From CAZKAP01 sp964550895 (GTDB lineage: Bacteria > Bacteroidota > Bacteroidia > Flavobacteriales > Flavobacteriaceae), in NCBI GenBank assembly GCA_964550895.1, contig CAZKAP010000023.1, positions 1-52,474 on the forward strand: 52,474 nt of DNA. The letters run 5' to 3'. A program made the position numbers and the translations under genes. The first letter of the stretch is position 1. The number at the start of each line of letters is the position of its first letter. Positions 42,955 through 50,859 of this stretch are shown piece after piece. The notes under the pieces are model-generated. The model searched no databases, had not been told where the DNA came from, and saw nothing but the letters and a program-made list of their open reading frames with translations.

Positions 42955-43845
42955 CTAATTAAACGAGCGTATCAGGTTGAATCCGAAGTAGAAGTCGCCC
43001 GTACCCCAGTCCCCGACGGATTGACCGAGTACTCCGCGCTCTCCCATTGTCTGGGTTCCGCTGAGGACCAGCTGAAAGATGTGCCCACCGGTTTCAATAG
43101 TCCAACCTACCGATAGGGGATTGCTGAACGGACTGCCTTCCGCACGATTGAGGTGAGCCGCATATTCGGCCATGATCGTACTGCGCTTACTGATCCTCAG
43201 CCTTGCTCCCCCTCCGATGATGAACTGAGTATTTTCCTGAGGGGCGTACAGTACTGTGTTTTCCTCGAGAAGGCTGGCATTGAGCAGTAGCGAGAACCGG
43301 CTGTCGAAGCGATGGGCCACCAGTAGCTGTGCAACCAGGGCCAGGCGATCCTCAAATTCGACACCGGGCAGGGTAGACTCGTTGAACTGAGTGTCTATGG
43401 AAACCAGCTCATGTAGGGCGATGGTTAAGGGGAATCCCTCTTCTCTTTGCCGTATCAGCACTTGCTTGGAATAAATATCGTAGGTCTTGCGAAATGTGCT
43501 CCGGCTTGCCCCCACATGCAGATTATCCGAGATCCCATAGGTAAAGGTCAGCCGGCTAATGGCGTTGTCCATACCGAAGAAATCGGTCAGCGGCTTTTGC
43601 AGGCTTCCGAAGCGGTGCGCAACGCCAAAGAAGAAAACTCCCCTGCCTACCGTTTCGGTCGTCTGCAGGTTGATGAGGCGCACATTCTTAAAGGTCGAAA
43701 GGGCATCTTCAGGCTTCCCTATGGTGTCTTCTCTGGCTTCCAGTTCGCTGAGCAGGTCGTCCTGAGCACTCAGGTCGACGTTGGGCCATAGCAGTGCAGT
43801 CATTGAAAGGATGAGGCCGTTGCTTATCGATTTTGAAATTTTCAT
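42955..43845 (-). CDS. DUF5777 family beta-barrel-like protein
   Basis: The 296-residue protein has a signal peptide (about 10-27, ending DLSAQ). A core rich in alternating hydrophobic residues follows (GRGVFFFGVAHRFGSL, DNAISRLTFTYGISDNLHVGASRS) and it ends in WGTGDFYFGFNLIRSFN, as outer-membrane barrels do. I match it to DUF5777 from memory of such sequences next to YceI genes. It diverges from the YceI gene. Ligand or role is not known. Confidence 0.75.
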   Translation of the reverse strand: MKISKSISNGLILSMTALLWPNVDLSAQDDLLSELEAREDTIGKPEDALSTFKNVRLINLQTTETVGRGVFFFGVAHRFGSLQKPLTDFFGMDNAISRLTFTYGISDNLHVGASRSTFRKTYDIYSKQVLIRQREEGFPLTIALHELVSIDTQFNESTLPGVEFEDRLALVAQLLVAHRFDSRFSLLLNASLLEENTVLYAPQENTQFIIGGGARLRISKRSTIMAEYAAHLNRAEGSPFSNPLSVGWTIETGGHIFQLVLSGTQTMGERGVLGQSVGDWGTGDFYFGFNLIRSFN

Positions 43846-43969
43846 GGGTGGGACTTTTTGGACTTTTAGGTAAATTTTACCACAAAGGTGGAAATAATGG
43901 GACCGGTTATCGAGTTGTTTCTATTCTAAACGTCAGTTGAATTCGATTTATTGAAAAACGGTACGAAGC

Positions 43970-44503
43970 ATGAAAACCCGGATGATACTCCTCTTTCTGA
44001 CTCTTTTTATACTGAAGCCCGTTTGCTCCCAATCCTGGTCGACCCGACAGGGCCGTATTGATTTCGAAGCCTCTGTAGCGGGATTCGAGGCGGTGGAGGC
44101 CCGCAGTGAAGAGGTTGCGGTTCTGCTTCATACCGCCGACAACAAGTTGGCTGTTCTGGCACGCGTATCTGCCTTTGTATTCCCAAACGCCCTTATGCAA
44201 AAGCACTTCAATGAAAATTACATGGATTCGGACGAATTCCCCCGCATGACATTCAGCGGTAGTTGGGAGGACAAAATGCGTTCGGGACGGCACGTATTAT
44301 CCGGAACGCTCACGATTCGGGGCGTATCCCGGGAGCTCGATGTCCCCGTCGAGGTGAATCGCTCCCCGGAATTTATACGTCTTAGCGGTGCCTTCACGGT
44401 ACGCCCGGAAGACTATGGCGTCGAGGTGCCCCGGGTGGTCCGAATGAAGGTGGCCGAAGACGTCCGGATTCGCTTCGACTTTACCCTGGAACCCGATCGC
44501 TGA
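43970..44503 (+). CDS. YceI family periplasmic protein
   Basis: YceI proteins are small periplasmic barrels that bind isoprenoid-like lipids. The 177-residue protein has a signal peptide (about 5-20, ending VCSQS). The fold core reads GRIDFEASVAGFEAVEARSEE, the signature region FNENYMDSDEFPRMTFSG, and GTLTIRGVSRELDVPVEV. It lies opposite the DUF5777 gene across a 124-base spacer, a pairing that suggests a linked envelope function. Confidence 0.88.
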   Translation: MKTRMILLFLTLFILKPVCSQSWSTRQGRIDFEASVAGFEAVEARSEEVAVLLHTADNKLAVLARVSAFVFPNALMQKHFNENYMDSDEFPRMTFSGSWEDKMRSGRHVLSGTLTIRGVSRELDVPVEVNRSPEFIRLSGAFTVRPEDYGVEVPRVVRMKVAEDVRIRFDFTLEPDR

Positions 44504-44530
44504 CCGTACCCTAAGAACAACTGCCGGCCT

Positions 44531-44959
44531 TTAGAAGGAAGTGGCAAACAGCATATTTGGGTTACGAAAAGCCTTGAACTCCAATGCGTTTCCCGAAGGA
44601 TCCCGAAAGAACATCGTCGCCTGCTCCCCGGGCTTGCCTTCGAAACGGATATAGGGTTCGATCACGAATCGAACGCCCTGCTCCCCGAGTCGGGTGGCCA
44701 TGCGATGAAAGTCGTCCCAGGGAAGCACCAGACCGAAGTGGGGGACGGGCACCTCTTTTCCGTCCACGGGGTTGACGATCGGGCTGTCCTTCAGCTTTGG
44801 ATCGACATGGATCACCAGTTGGTGTCCGAAGAAATCAAAATCCACCCAATGGGAGTCACTGCGCCCCTCTTTTAAACCCAGTACTTCCCGGTAGAATTTC
44901 CGAGTCTGTTCGATCTCCCTTACCGGGATAGCCAGATGGAAAGGATGTAATGCATTCAT
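44531..44959 (-). CDS. VOC family protein (glyoxalase/dioxygenase-like)
   Basis: The 142-residue protein has two beta-alpha-beta-beta-beta units. It begins HPFHLAIPVREIEQTRKFYREVLGLKEG, with a likely metal-binding histidine, and has a second histidine in PVPHFGLVLPWDDFH. A glutamate in NALEFKAF could be the third ligand. This pattern fits metal-dependent VOC enzymes. Substrate is unknown. It is last in a four-gene minus-strand operon, nine bases after the hydrolase gene. Confidence 0.85.
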   Translation of the reverse strand: MNALHPFHLAIPVREIEQTRKFYREVLGLKEGRSDSHWVDFDFFGHQLVIHVDPKLKDSPIVNPVDGKEVPVPHFGLVLPWDDFHRMATRLGEQGVRFVIEPYIRFEGKPGEQATMFFRDPSGNALEFKAFRNPNMLFATSF

Positions 44960-44968
44960 ATCAGCTCT

Positions 44969-45856
44969 TTAGTTTGTATAATCAGATGGGTCTGCGCTCC
45001 TTATCCTCAAAGGGCGTTCGCAGAGGAAGTCCGCAATACATTCGTGTACCTCCCGGTGGTGCAGCGAATGTCCGTAGCCGCGGGTTAGCATGAGCTTACT
45101 GGAATCCCAGTGCTGCTCGAGTTCGACGGCATCGGTATACGGTATGGTGGGGTCTTCCAGATCGTGTAGTAGCAATCCCGGGATCTTCAGCCCCCGGGCA
45201 AACTCAATGGAGTTAAAGTCGTAGACCGATCGCCCGACCATATCCCGGACCCCGGCCTCCAGGGATGTGCGTACGTGCGAGCGCAGCCCGAGGGCCTTTT
45301 CGTACTGATCCAGAATGTAGGCGAAATGTGTGGGTGCTCCCAGGGTAACGATCTTATTTACATCTGCGGAAGGCTGCTCGAACAAGTCGTACAGTATGGC
45401 CATGCCGCCCATTGAATGTCCTATTTGATACTCCGTTCCCAGTAGGCTCCTTAGTTGGCGTATCACTGTCGCATACAGAGGTACATGCAAGTAGTTTCCT
45501 CCGGAACCGCCATGACCCGGGGCATCGAAGGCATAGATATCGAACCCTTCCTGCTGCAAATGGGGGATCAGGTGCTTCCAGCGGGCGCTGTTGCTCTGCC
45601 ACCCGTGGGCGAGGAGTACTCCCGGCCCATCGCCCGCCCATCGGTATACCTGTATGGGAAAACCCTCGATGTTCTCAACCCGGTCTCGTGCGGACTCAAG
45701 GACCTGTTTCTGGCGCGGACGGAGTCGGCCTGCCCGCACTTTACTAAATACCCCCAGGGCACTTTTACCGGCCCGGGTGGGCGCAAAAAAGGCCCAAACA
45801 TTGAGATAGACCCCATACAAACGGGGCAAGAGGTTTTTCAGGAAGAAATTTCGCAT
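44969..45856 (-). CDS. Alpha/beta hydrolase
   Basis: The 295-residue protein shows the oxyanion region LLAHGWQSNSARW, the nucleophile elbow GHSMGG with S148, an acid in LLHDLEDPTIPY, and the catalytic histidine in YGHSLHHREV. The first 25 residues are hydrophobic (LYGVYLNVWAFFAP) and may hold it to the membrane. No specific esterase or lipase family is clear. Seven bases separate it from the upstream lipoprotein gene, so they form an operon. Confidence 0.85.
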   Translation of the reverse strand: MRNFFLKNLLPRLYGVYLNVWAFFAPTRAGKSALGVFSKVRAGRLRPRQKQVLESARDRVENIEGFPIQVYRWAGDGPGVLLAHGWQSNSARWKHLIPHLQQEGFDIYAFDAPGHGGSGGNYLHVPLYATVIRQLRSLLGTEYQIGHSMGGMAILYDLFEQPSADVNKIVTLGAPTHFAYILDQYEKALGLRSHVRTSLEAGVRDMVGRSVYDFNSIEFARGLKIPGLLLHDLEDPTIPYTDAVELEQHWDSSKLMLTRGYGHSLHHREVHECIADFLCERPLRIRSADPSDYTN

Positions 45857-45862
45857 AAACGA

Positions 45863-46435
45863 CTACCAGCTGATGGTGATAAATTCCACCCTGGCATCGT
45901 CCGGAATTTCGACGGCTTCCACCGGTGCAGTGGGTAAACGAAGGCTCTCGGGCAGTTCGGATCGTGGAATAATCAGTTGGAATCGCTCCTCTTTGACATC
46001 GGCACCGACACGGAATACGCTGGAGCGAACTTTTCCGATCTGGTATTTCTTCGAGAATTCGCCAAAGGTGGATCCCGGACCCAGGCCGTCCCGGGTGGTA
46101 TAGAGTCCGTTGACGATCCGTATGGAGCCGATCTTACCTATGCTGTCCCTGTGGGGGCTGATCACCAGCATAAGGGAGTCCGGTGAACGGTAGACCGAGT
46201 AATTGTAATACGAGGCGCCAAACTGCAGTTCCACTGAGTCGCGAACGACCGAATCAGCGGGAAACAAGTTCTCCACCTCCGCGAATTCCGTGTTTCGTTC
46301 CAAAGGACCCACCCGGTTGCTGTCGAAGGTATGGCTGTCGTCTTTTTTCGCACAGGCGACGGTCATAAGGCACAGAAAGGCCATGACGAGTCGGGAAGGC
46401 CATTTTAGAGTGGGAAGTGGGGATATCAGTTTCAT
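45863..46435 (-). CDS. Lipoprotein of unknown function
   Basis: The 190-residue protein has a basic N-terminus, a hydrophobic stretch and a lipobox TVAC with C28, so it is a lipoprotein exported by Sec. The mature part is beta-rich (SASYYNYSVYRS-like and LMLVISPHRDSIGKIGSIRI). I recognise no family. It is six bases from the ATPase gene upstream and six from the hydrolase gene downstream. Confidence 0.72.
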   Translation of the reverse strand: MKLISPLPTLKWPSRLVMAFLCLMTVACAKKDDSHTFDSNRVGPLERNTEFAEVENLFPADSVVRDSVELQFGASYYNYSVYRSPDSLMLVISPHRDSIGKIGSIRIVNGLYTTRDGLGPGSTFGEFSKKYQIGKVRSSVFRVGADVKEERFQLIIPRSELPESLRLPTAPVEAVEIPDDARVEFITISW

Positions 46436-46441
46436 ATATGA

Positions 46442-47965
46442 TTATTTCAAAACCTTTCGCAAAATACCGAAAACCCCGCGTATAAAGGTCGCGCTGGTCA
46501 GTACTTTTGTGACCGGATCTATTCGCCGGGAGCGACTACTCCGGCTTCGGGATGCCCCACGACGCTCCCTTTCAGCCTCGCGTTCCTCTTCCTTTCGAAT
46601 CTGCTCGATTTTCTCGTTGAGCATTTCATAGGCCGATTCGCGATCGATATCCTCACTGTACTTAGGCACGAGGGCGGAGGCGCGCACCCGCTCCAGTATT
46701 TCCTTTTCGGTGAGTATATCCATACGGCTTCTAGGGGCCCTGAGCAGGGTAGCAGCCAGGGGAGTAGGCCGCCCCTTCTCGTCCAGGACGGAAATCAGCG
46801 CCTCCCCGATACCGAGTGAGGTGAGTTCGGAAGCCGTGTCGTAGAATTCCGATAGCGGATAGTTTTCCGCAGCCTGCTTGATCGCTCTGCGGTCTCGTGC
46901 CGTAAAGGCCCTTAGGGCATGCTGGATCTTCAGCCCCAATTGTGCCAGCACAGCTTCCGGCACGTCGGTCGGATTCTGAGTGACGAAATACAGGCCAATG
47001 CCCTTGGAGCGGATCAATTTCACCATGTTTTCCAACTGGTCCGTTAGCGCATCCGAGGCTTCCCGGAATATGAGGTGTGCCTCGTCTACAAAGATCACCA
47101 GTTCGGGCCGGTCGCTATCCCCCTGTTCAGGGAAGGAAGCGTAGATCTCGGCCAGGAGGCAGAGCATGAAGGTGGAAAACAGCTTGGGGCGATCCTGTAT
47201 ATCCGTCAGCCGAACAATGTTGATATACCCCCTTCCGTCCTCAGATAAGCGGCAGAGATCCTGCACATCGAAGGAACGTTCCCCGAAGAAGCGATCTCCG
47301 CCCTGTCCTTCCAGTTCGAGTATGCGCCTGAGGATCGCTCCCGTGGATGCCGTGGAGATTCGGCCGTACTCTTTTTGCAACTCTTCTTTGCCCTCGCCGG
47401 TGGCGTACTGGAGGATCTTCTTGAAGTCCTCCAGGTCCAGCAGGGGCAGGTCCCGGTCGTCGCAATACTTGAACAGCACGGCTACTATACCCTGCTGGGT
47501 GTCATTGAGTCCGAGTATACGGGAAAGGAGTACTGGTCCGAATTCCGAGACGGTGGCCCGGAGTCGAACCCCGGGTTCTTCAGAGAGCGTGAGCAATTCC
47601 ACCGGGAAGGCGGAGGCCTCGAAGGGCAGGCCGATTTTCTCGTGCCTTTCGTCTATTTTGGGATGACCGGGGCTCGGTTGGGCCAGCCCGCTCAGGTCGC
47701 CCTTGACGTCCATCAGCAGCACCGGGATGCCTTTCTCGGACAGTCCTTCCGCCATGACCTGCAGGGATTTGGTCTTCCCCGTTCCCGTTGCCCCCGCAAT
47801 CAGTCCATGACGGTTCAGGGTTTCCAGGGGTACCCTGACAAAGGCCTGAGCGTAGGTGATTCCCTGGTGCATGGCTGAACCGAGTATCAGGGATTCGCCC
47901 TCAAAAGCGTAACCCTTCTCCATGGCCTGTCGAAATGCAGGATTCTCCTCCGTTACTTTTTCCAT
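46442..47965 (-). CDS. HerA-like/DUF853 family ATPase
   Basis: The start at 47965 gives MEKVTEENPAFRQAMEKGYA and 507 residues; an in-frame extension to 48259 overlaps queE and is rejected. Walker A is GATGTGKT (58-65) and Walker B is LVIFVDEAHL. The family relates to the FtsK/HerA ATPases. A charged Arg/Glu-rich coiled segment lies near the C-terminus (about 450-485). DNA pumping is not shown for this subfamily. First gene of a four-gene operon, divergent from queE. Confidence 0.88.
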   Translation of the reverse strand: MEKVTEENPAFRQAMEKGYAFEGESLILGSAMHQGITYAQAFVRVPLETLNRHGLIAGATGTGKTKSLQVMAEGLSEKGIPVLLMDVKGDLSGLAQPSPGHPKIDERHEKIGLPFEASAFPVELLTLSEEPGVRLRATVSEFGPVLLSRILGLNDTQQGIVAVLFKYCDDRDLPLLDLEDFKKILQYATGEGKEELQKEYGRISTASTGAILRRILELEGQGGDRFFGERSFDVQDLCRLSEDGRGYINIVRLTDIQDRPKLFSTFMLCLLAEIYASFPEQGDSDRPELVIFVDEAHLIFREASDALTDQLENMVKLIRSKGIGLYFVTQNPTDVPEAVLAQLGLKIQHALRAFTARDRRAIKQAAENYPLSEFYDTASELTSLGIGEALISVLDEKGRPTPLAATLLRAPRSRMDILTEKEILERVRASALVPKYSEDIDRESAYEMLNEKIEQIRKEEEREAERERRGASRSRSSRSRRIDPVTKVLTSATFIRGVFGILRKVLK

Positions 47966-48016
47966 CTGCGCTGTTTTGGATAAAATTAGCCGATTTTTTT
48001 GGCCCTCGCGCTGCCT

Positions 48017-48024
48017 TATCTTTG
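48017..48024 (+). promoter_or_regulatory. -7 element directly before queE
   Basis: TATCTTTG matches TAnnTTTG and ends four bases before the queE ATG (48029). Transcription would begin at or near the start codon, giving a leaderless mRNA. No TTG lies at 19-21 bases upstream. Confidence 0.5.
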
Positions 48025-48028
48025 CCGG

Positions 48029-48661
48029 ATGGAAGCAAAAGACTTCATGCCACTGGTCGACAAGGGGGAGATGCTGCCCCTGATGGAGGCCTTCTACACC
48101 ATACAGGGCGAAGGCTATCACAAAGGAGGAGCGGCCTACTTTATTCGTGTGGGGGGCTGCGATGTGGGCTGTCACTGGTGCGATGTCAAGGAGAGCTGGG
48201 ATCCTCAGCGCTGGCCTCCCACCTCCGTTGAGGATATCGTGAGCGAGGCCCGAAAGCATTCCGATACGGTCGTGGTAACCGGAGGGGAACCGCTGATGTG
48301 GGATATGGGCCCGCTGACCCGTTTGCTACGGGAAGCCGGGATGAGCATTCATATTGAGACCTCAGGAGCCTATGAGCTTACGGGCGTTTGGGACTGGATT
48401 TGCCTTTCTCCCAAAAAGAACAAACTTCCCCTGGACGAAGTCTGTAAAAGGGCCGATGAGCTCAAGCCGATTATCTACAATAAACACGACCTGATTTTTG
48501 CCGAAGAACAGGCCGCTCGAGTAGGCAGCGATTGCAAACTGTTTCTGCAACCCGAATGGAGCGTCAGGGAGAAGGTCATGCCCATGATCGTGGACTACGT
48601 CATGGCTCATACTCAGTGGAAGGTATCGCTGCAGACCCATAAATACCTCGGGATACCCTGA
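48029..48661 (+). CDS. queE: 7-carboxy-7-deazaguanine synthase
   Basis: QueE is a radical SAM enzyme that makes 7-carboxy-7-deazaguanine for queuosine. The ATG at 48029 gives MEAKDFMPLVDKGEMLPLMEAFYTIQGEG and 210 residues. The cluster-binding cysteines are C44, C48 and C51 in GGCDVGCHWCDV. The SAM-binding VVTGGEPLMWDMG and the substrate region IETSGAYELTG are clear. Other queuosine genes are not in the window. Confidence 0.95.
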   Translation: MEAKDFMPLVDKGEMLPLMEAFYTIQGEGYHKGGAAYFIRVGGCDVGCHWCDVKESWDPQRWPPTSVEDIVSEARKHSDTVVVTGGEPLMWDMGPLTRLLREAGMSIHIETSGAYELTGVWDWICLSPKKNKLPLDEVCKRADELKPIIYNKHDLIFAEEQAARVGSDCKLFLQPEWSVREKVMPMIVDYVMAHTQWKVSLQTHKYLGIP

Positions 48662-48670
48662 TATTCTCTT

Positions 48671-49501
48671 TTAGTTTGCCGGCCTGCCCCCGTTGGCCTC
48701 CAGATCCGCCAGGCAGCGATTGCTGAATTCAGGTATGCTGGCCATCCCCTTGGACATGCGCGCCTTCATGGCCTTTGCCATACCGGCACCGAATTCCAGT
48801 TCGGCCCGCATCAGGCATCCCGCCGTATTGCAATGGCTGCTTGAGGCGGGGTCTTCGTGATCGATTCCGTCCGCAAACGGACTTCCAATGTTCACCAGAC
48901 CGAACAGGTGTCCGAATTCGTGGTGAAGGGTAGCCCGTTCGAAATCCGTAAGCGGAACGCTCAGGATCTGGGAAGCGGTGCGGATCGTGCTTTCGTAGAT
49001 GACCATGGATGTGTTCCTGTAAACGGCTCCCAGGGAGACCAGCCCCTGATCCAAATCGTCTCCTTCGGCCGGTGCGTCTGCGAAGTAGATGTACAGGGTA
49101 AGGGTAGTACCGTCGTTGTAGAATGTCCGGTTGTTGTCCTCGATCTGCCGAATCTCCTGAAAGGTGAGGCTCTCCTGGCCCGGGGAGGGCTGTGCCTGGT
49201 AAATAAATTCAATGTCATCCTTAAAGGTAAATTCCCGAATGAAGTTTTCCAGGTCGCTGAATACGAGGTTGGACGGGCGGAATCCGGTGACGTACTGTAC
49301 CTGTACAATCAGCCGATCGTAGTTATCATTGCTCAGGAAGTCGTTTGCGGAATCTCCCGGACCCAACAGGTTCAGTGCCTTAACTCCCGTTACTGGGTTG
49401 CCTCCCCCATTGCCATTGCCGTCTCCCCCGGAATCATCGGAACAGCCCGCCATCAGCAGGGAGATCATCCCTATGAAAATCCATAATTTTTTCATATTCA
49501 T
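48671..49501 (-). CDS. Lipoprotein zinc metalloprotease-like
   Basis: The 276-residue protein has a lipobox LMAGC with C20, followed by a glycine/asparagine-rich linker. The zinc motif HEFGHLFG (H194, E195, H198) fits HExxHxxG gluzincin/metzincin types. A following histidine-rich DGIDHEDPASSSH and a Met in CLM (M231) could be the third ligand and Met-turn. This suggests a cell-surface or periplasmic peptidase. The ATG at 49495 is an equally good start. It converges on queE. Confidence 0.78.
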   Translation of the reverse strand: MNMKKLWIFIGMISLLMAGCSDDSGGDGNGNGGGNPVTGVKALNLLGPGDSANDFLSNDNYDRLIVQVQYVTGFRPSNLVFSDLENFIREFTFKDDIEFIYQAQPSPGQESLTFQEIRQIEDNNRTFYNDGTTLTLYIYFADAPAEGDDLDQGLVSLGAVYRNTSMVIYESTIRTASQILSVPLTDFERATLHHEFGHLFGLVNIGSPFADGIDHEDPASSSHCNTAGCLMRAELEFGAGMAKAMKARMSKGMASIPEFSNRCLADLEANGGRPAN

Positions 49502-49636
49502 ATGTTTTACATGTCAACGGGTTTAGGTTGCCGAATATTACTTTTTTACAATCCGCAACAGGAACCCGGATTCCGGATTCCTTCCCAGTATTTCCAATTC
49601 GCCTCCTGCCCGGACCGTTGCGTGTTCGATCAGGTC

Positions 49637-50275
49637 TTACCCGGCAAACAACCAGGGGAAGGGTCTTCCCTTTTTTCCCTGATACTCGAAGGTATACATC
49701 AGATTCCCGTAGTAGGACTCATCGAACTCCGTTTTCTGATCCAGACCCGGTATCAGATCAAAAAGATATTCCAAATCCGTGGATTCTGCCAATATCTGTC
49801 CCCCGGTATTGAGCATGCCGAGCAATCTTCCGATAAAAGCAGGCAGGCGTGTGGAGTCACCGGCCAGTCCCAGCCCGTTCATCATCAGTAAAAGGGTATC
49901 GTAACTGCCCGGGTCGGTTTTCCAGATATCACTCAGCAAAACTCGTTCCAATCCTCTGGCACGACAGACTTTTACCGCGCCGGGGCTGAGGTCCATGCCC
50001 GTACAGGAAAAGCCCCGGTTCTGAAGCCAAAGGGAATGTGATCCGGCACCACATCCGATGTCCAGTATCCGGCCCCGGCACAGATCCAGTGCGTGCCTTT
50101 CCAGTTCGGGCATAGACTCCCGGGTCCGGAAATAGTAAGCGACGGGAATACGATCCTTTTCTCCGAGTGAGGATGTCGTGGTGAGCCTGGTGTTTTGCCT
50201 GCCGTTGAAATAGTCTGCCAGGGCGGAGCCGTAAAGGTCTTTGGTGCTCTTCGTACTTGTGGTTTTCATAGTCAT
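49637..50275 (-). CDS. SAM-dependent methyltransferase, shortened by an in-frame TAA
   Basis: Class I methyltransferase motif I is LDIGCGAGSHSLWL (71-84), followed by GMDLSPGAVKVCRARG and LLLMMNGLGLAG. The frame stops after 212 residues in PFPWLFAG. Beyond the TAA at 49637 the same frame continues as DLIEHATVRAGGELEIL and ends in RIVKK with a stop at 49538. That gives the expected 245 residues. The TAA therefore looks like a recent nonsense change (or an error) from a sense codon. The last 33 codons form the final strands of the fold. Substrate unknown. Confidence 0.82.
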   Translation of the reverse strand: MTMKTTSTKSTKDLYGSALADYFNGRQNTRLTTTSSLGEKDRIPVAYYFRTRESMPELERHALDLCRGRILDIGCGAGSHSLWLQNRGFSCTGMDLSPGAVKVCRARGLERVLLSDIWKTDPGSYDTLLLMMNGLGLAGDSTRLPAFIGRLLGMLNTGGQILAESTDLEYLFDLIPGLDQKTEFDESYYGNLMYTFEYQGKKGRPFPWLFAG

Positions 50276-50313
50276 TTCCTCCGGTTACCCCCCGGAATTC
50301 GTACCTTACTCAC

Positions 50314-50820
50314 ATGAATCCCGAGCTGTCGCAGTTGCCCGCACTGGCCGCATCCCGCCGAAAGGCACACCGTAAACTCTTCAGGTCGATAGCCGTCCAG
50401 ACTCCAAAAGACCTGGATCGGCGCATGGCCGACTGGCACGAAGAGGTGTTTGACGAAACCGATTGCCTTCAATGCGCCAATTGCTGCAAAACAGCAGGTC
50501 CGCTTCTGCTCTCAACCGATATCGAGCGCATAGCCCGAAGGCTCCGGCTTAAAGTTTCCGTGTTTACAAATACCTATCTCCGGAAAGACGAGGAAGGGGA
50601 CTGGGTCATGAAACAGCTACCCTGTCCGTTCCTTCAGGACGACAACAGCTGTCAAATTTACGATATACGACCCAAGGCCTGTCGGGAGTATCCCCATACC
50701 GATCGACGGAAGATACATCAGATCGCGAATCTGACTGTGAAGAACGTTGCCATTTGCCCGGCAGCCTTCCGCATCGTTGAGCGCCTGCGAGAAGCCTGGC
50801 AGAGGGGCAGCCTTCGCTAG
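50314..50820 (+). CDS. YkgJ family cysteine-cluster protein
   Basis: The 168-residue protein has eight conserved cysteines: C51, C54, C57, C58, C104, C113, C123 and C148. They lie in CLQCANCC, LPCPFL, SCQIYDIRPKACREYP and ICPA. The pattern binds zinc or an iron-sulfur cluster. The family has no assigned reaction. It faces the methyltransferase gene across 38 bases, so the two may share a control region. Confidence 0.92.
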   Translation: MNPELSQLPALAASRRKAHRKLFRSIAVQTPKDLDRRMADWHEEVFDETDCLQCANCCKTAGPLLLSTDIERIARRLRLKVSVFTNTYLRKDEEGDWVMKQLPCPFLQDDNSCQIYDIRPKACREYPHTDRRKIHQIANLTVKNVAICPAAFRIVERLREAWQRGSLR

Positions 50821-50823
50821 GGG

Positions 50824-50854
50824 TTGCGAAAAGGGGTGCCGGAGCGTATATTTG
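50824..50854 (+). promoter_or_regulatory. Promoter of the sterol desaturase family gene
   Basis: TTG (50824-50826), 20 bases, then TATATTTG (50847-50854), an exact consensus. The ATG of the gene begins five bases later, so the mRNA is probably leaderless or nearly so. Confidence 0.7.
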
Positions 50855-50859
50855 AAAGT

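Noticed and set aside
43870..43915. Small palindromes GGTAAATTTTACC and CCACAAAGGTGG between the DUF5777 and YceI genes
   Set aside because: Short and AT-rich; possible operators, but no second copy or clear promoter link was seen in the window.
47966..48259. 98-residue N-terminal extension of the HerA-like ATPase
   Set aside because: It is antisense to queE, including its cysteine motif, and does not resemble the family.
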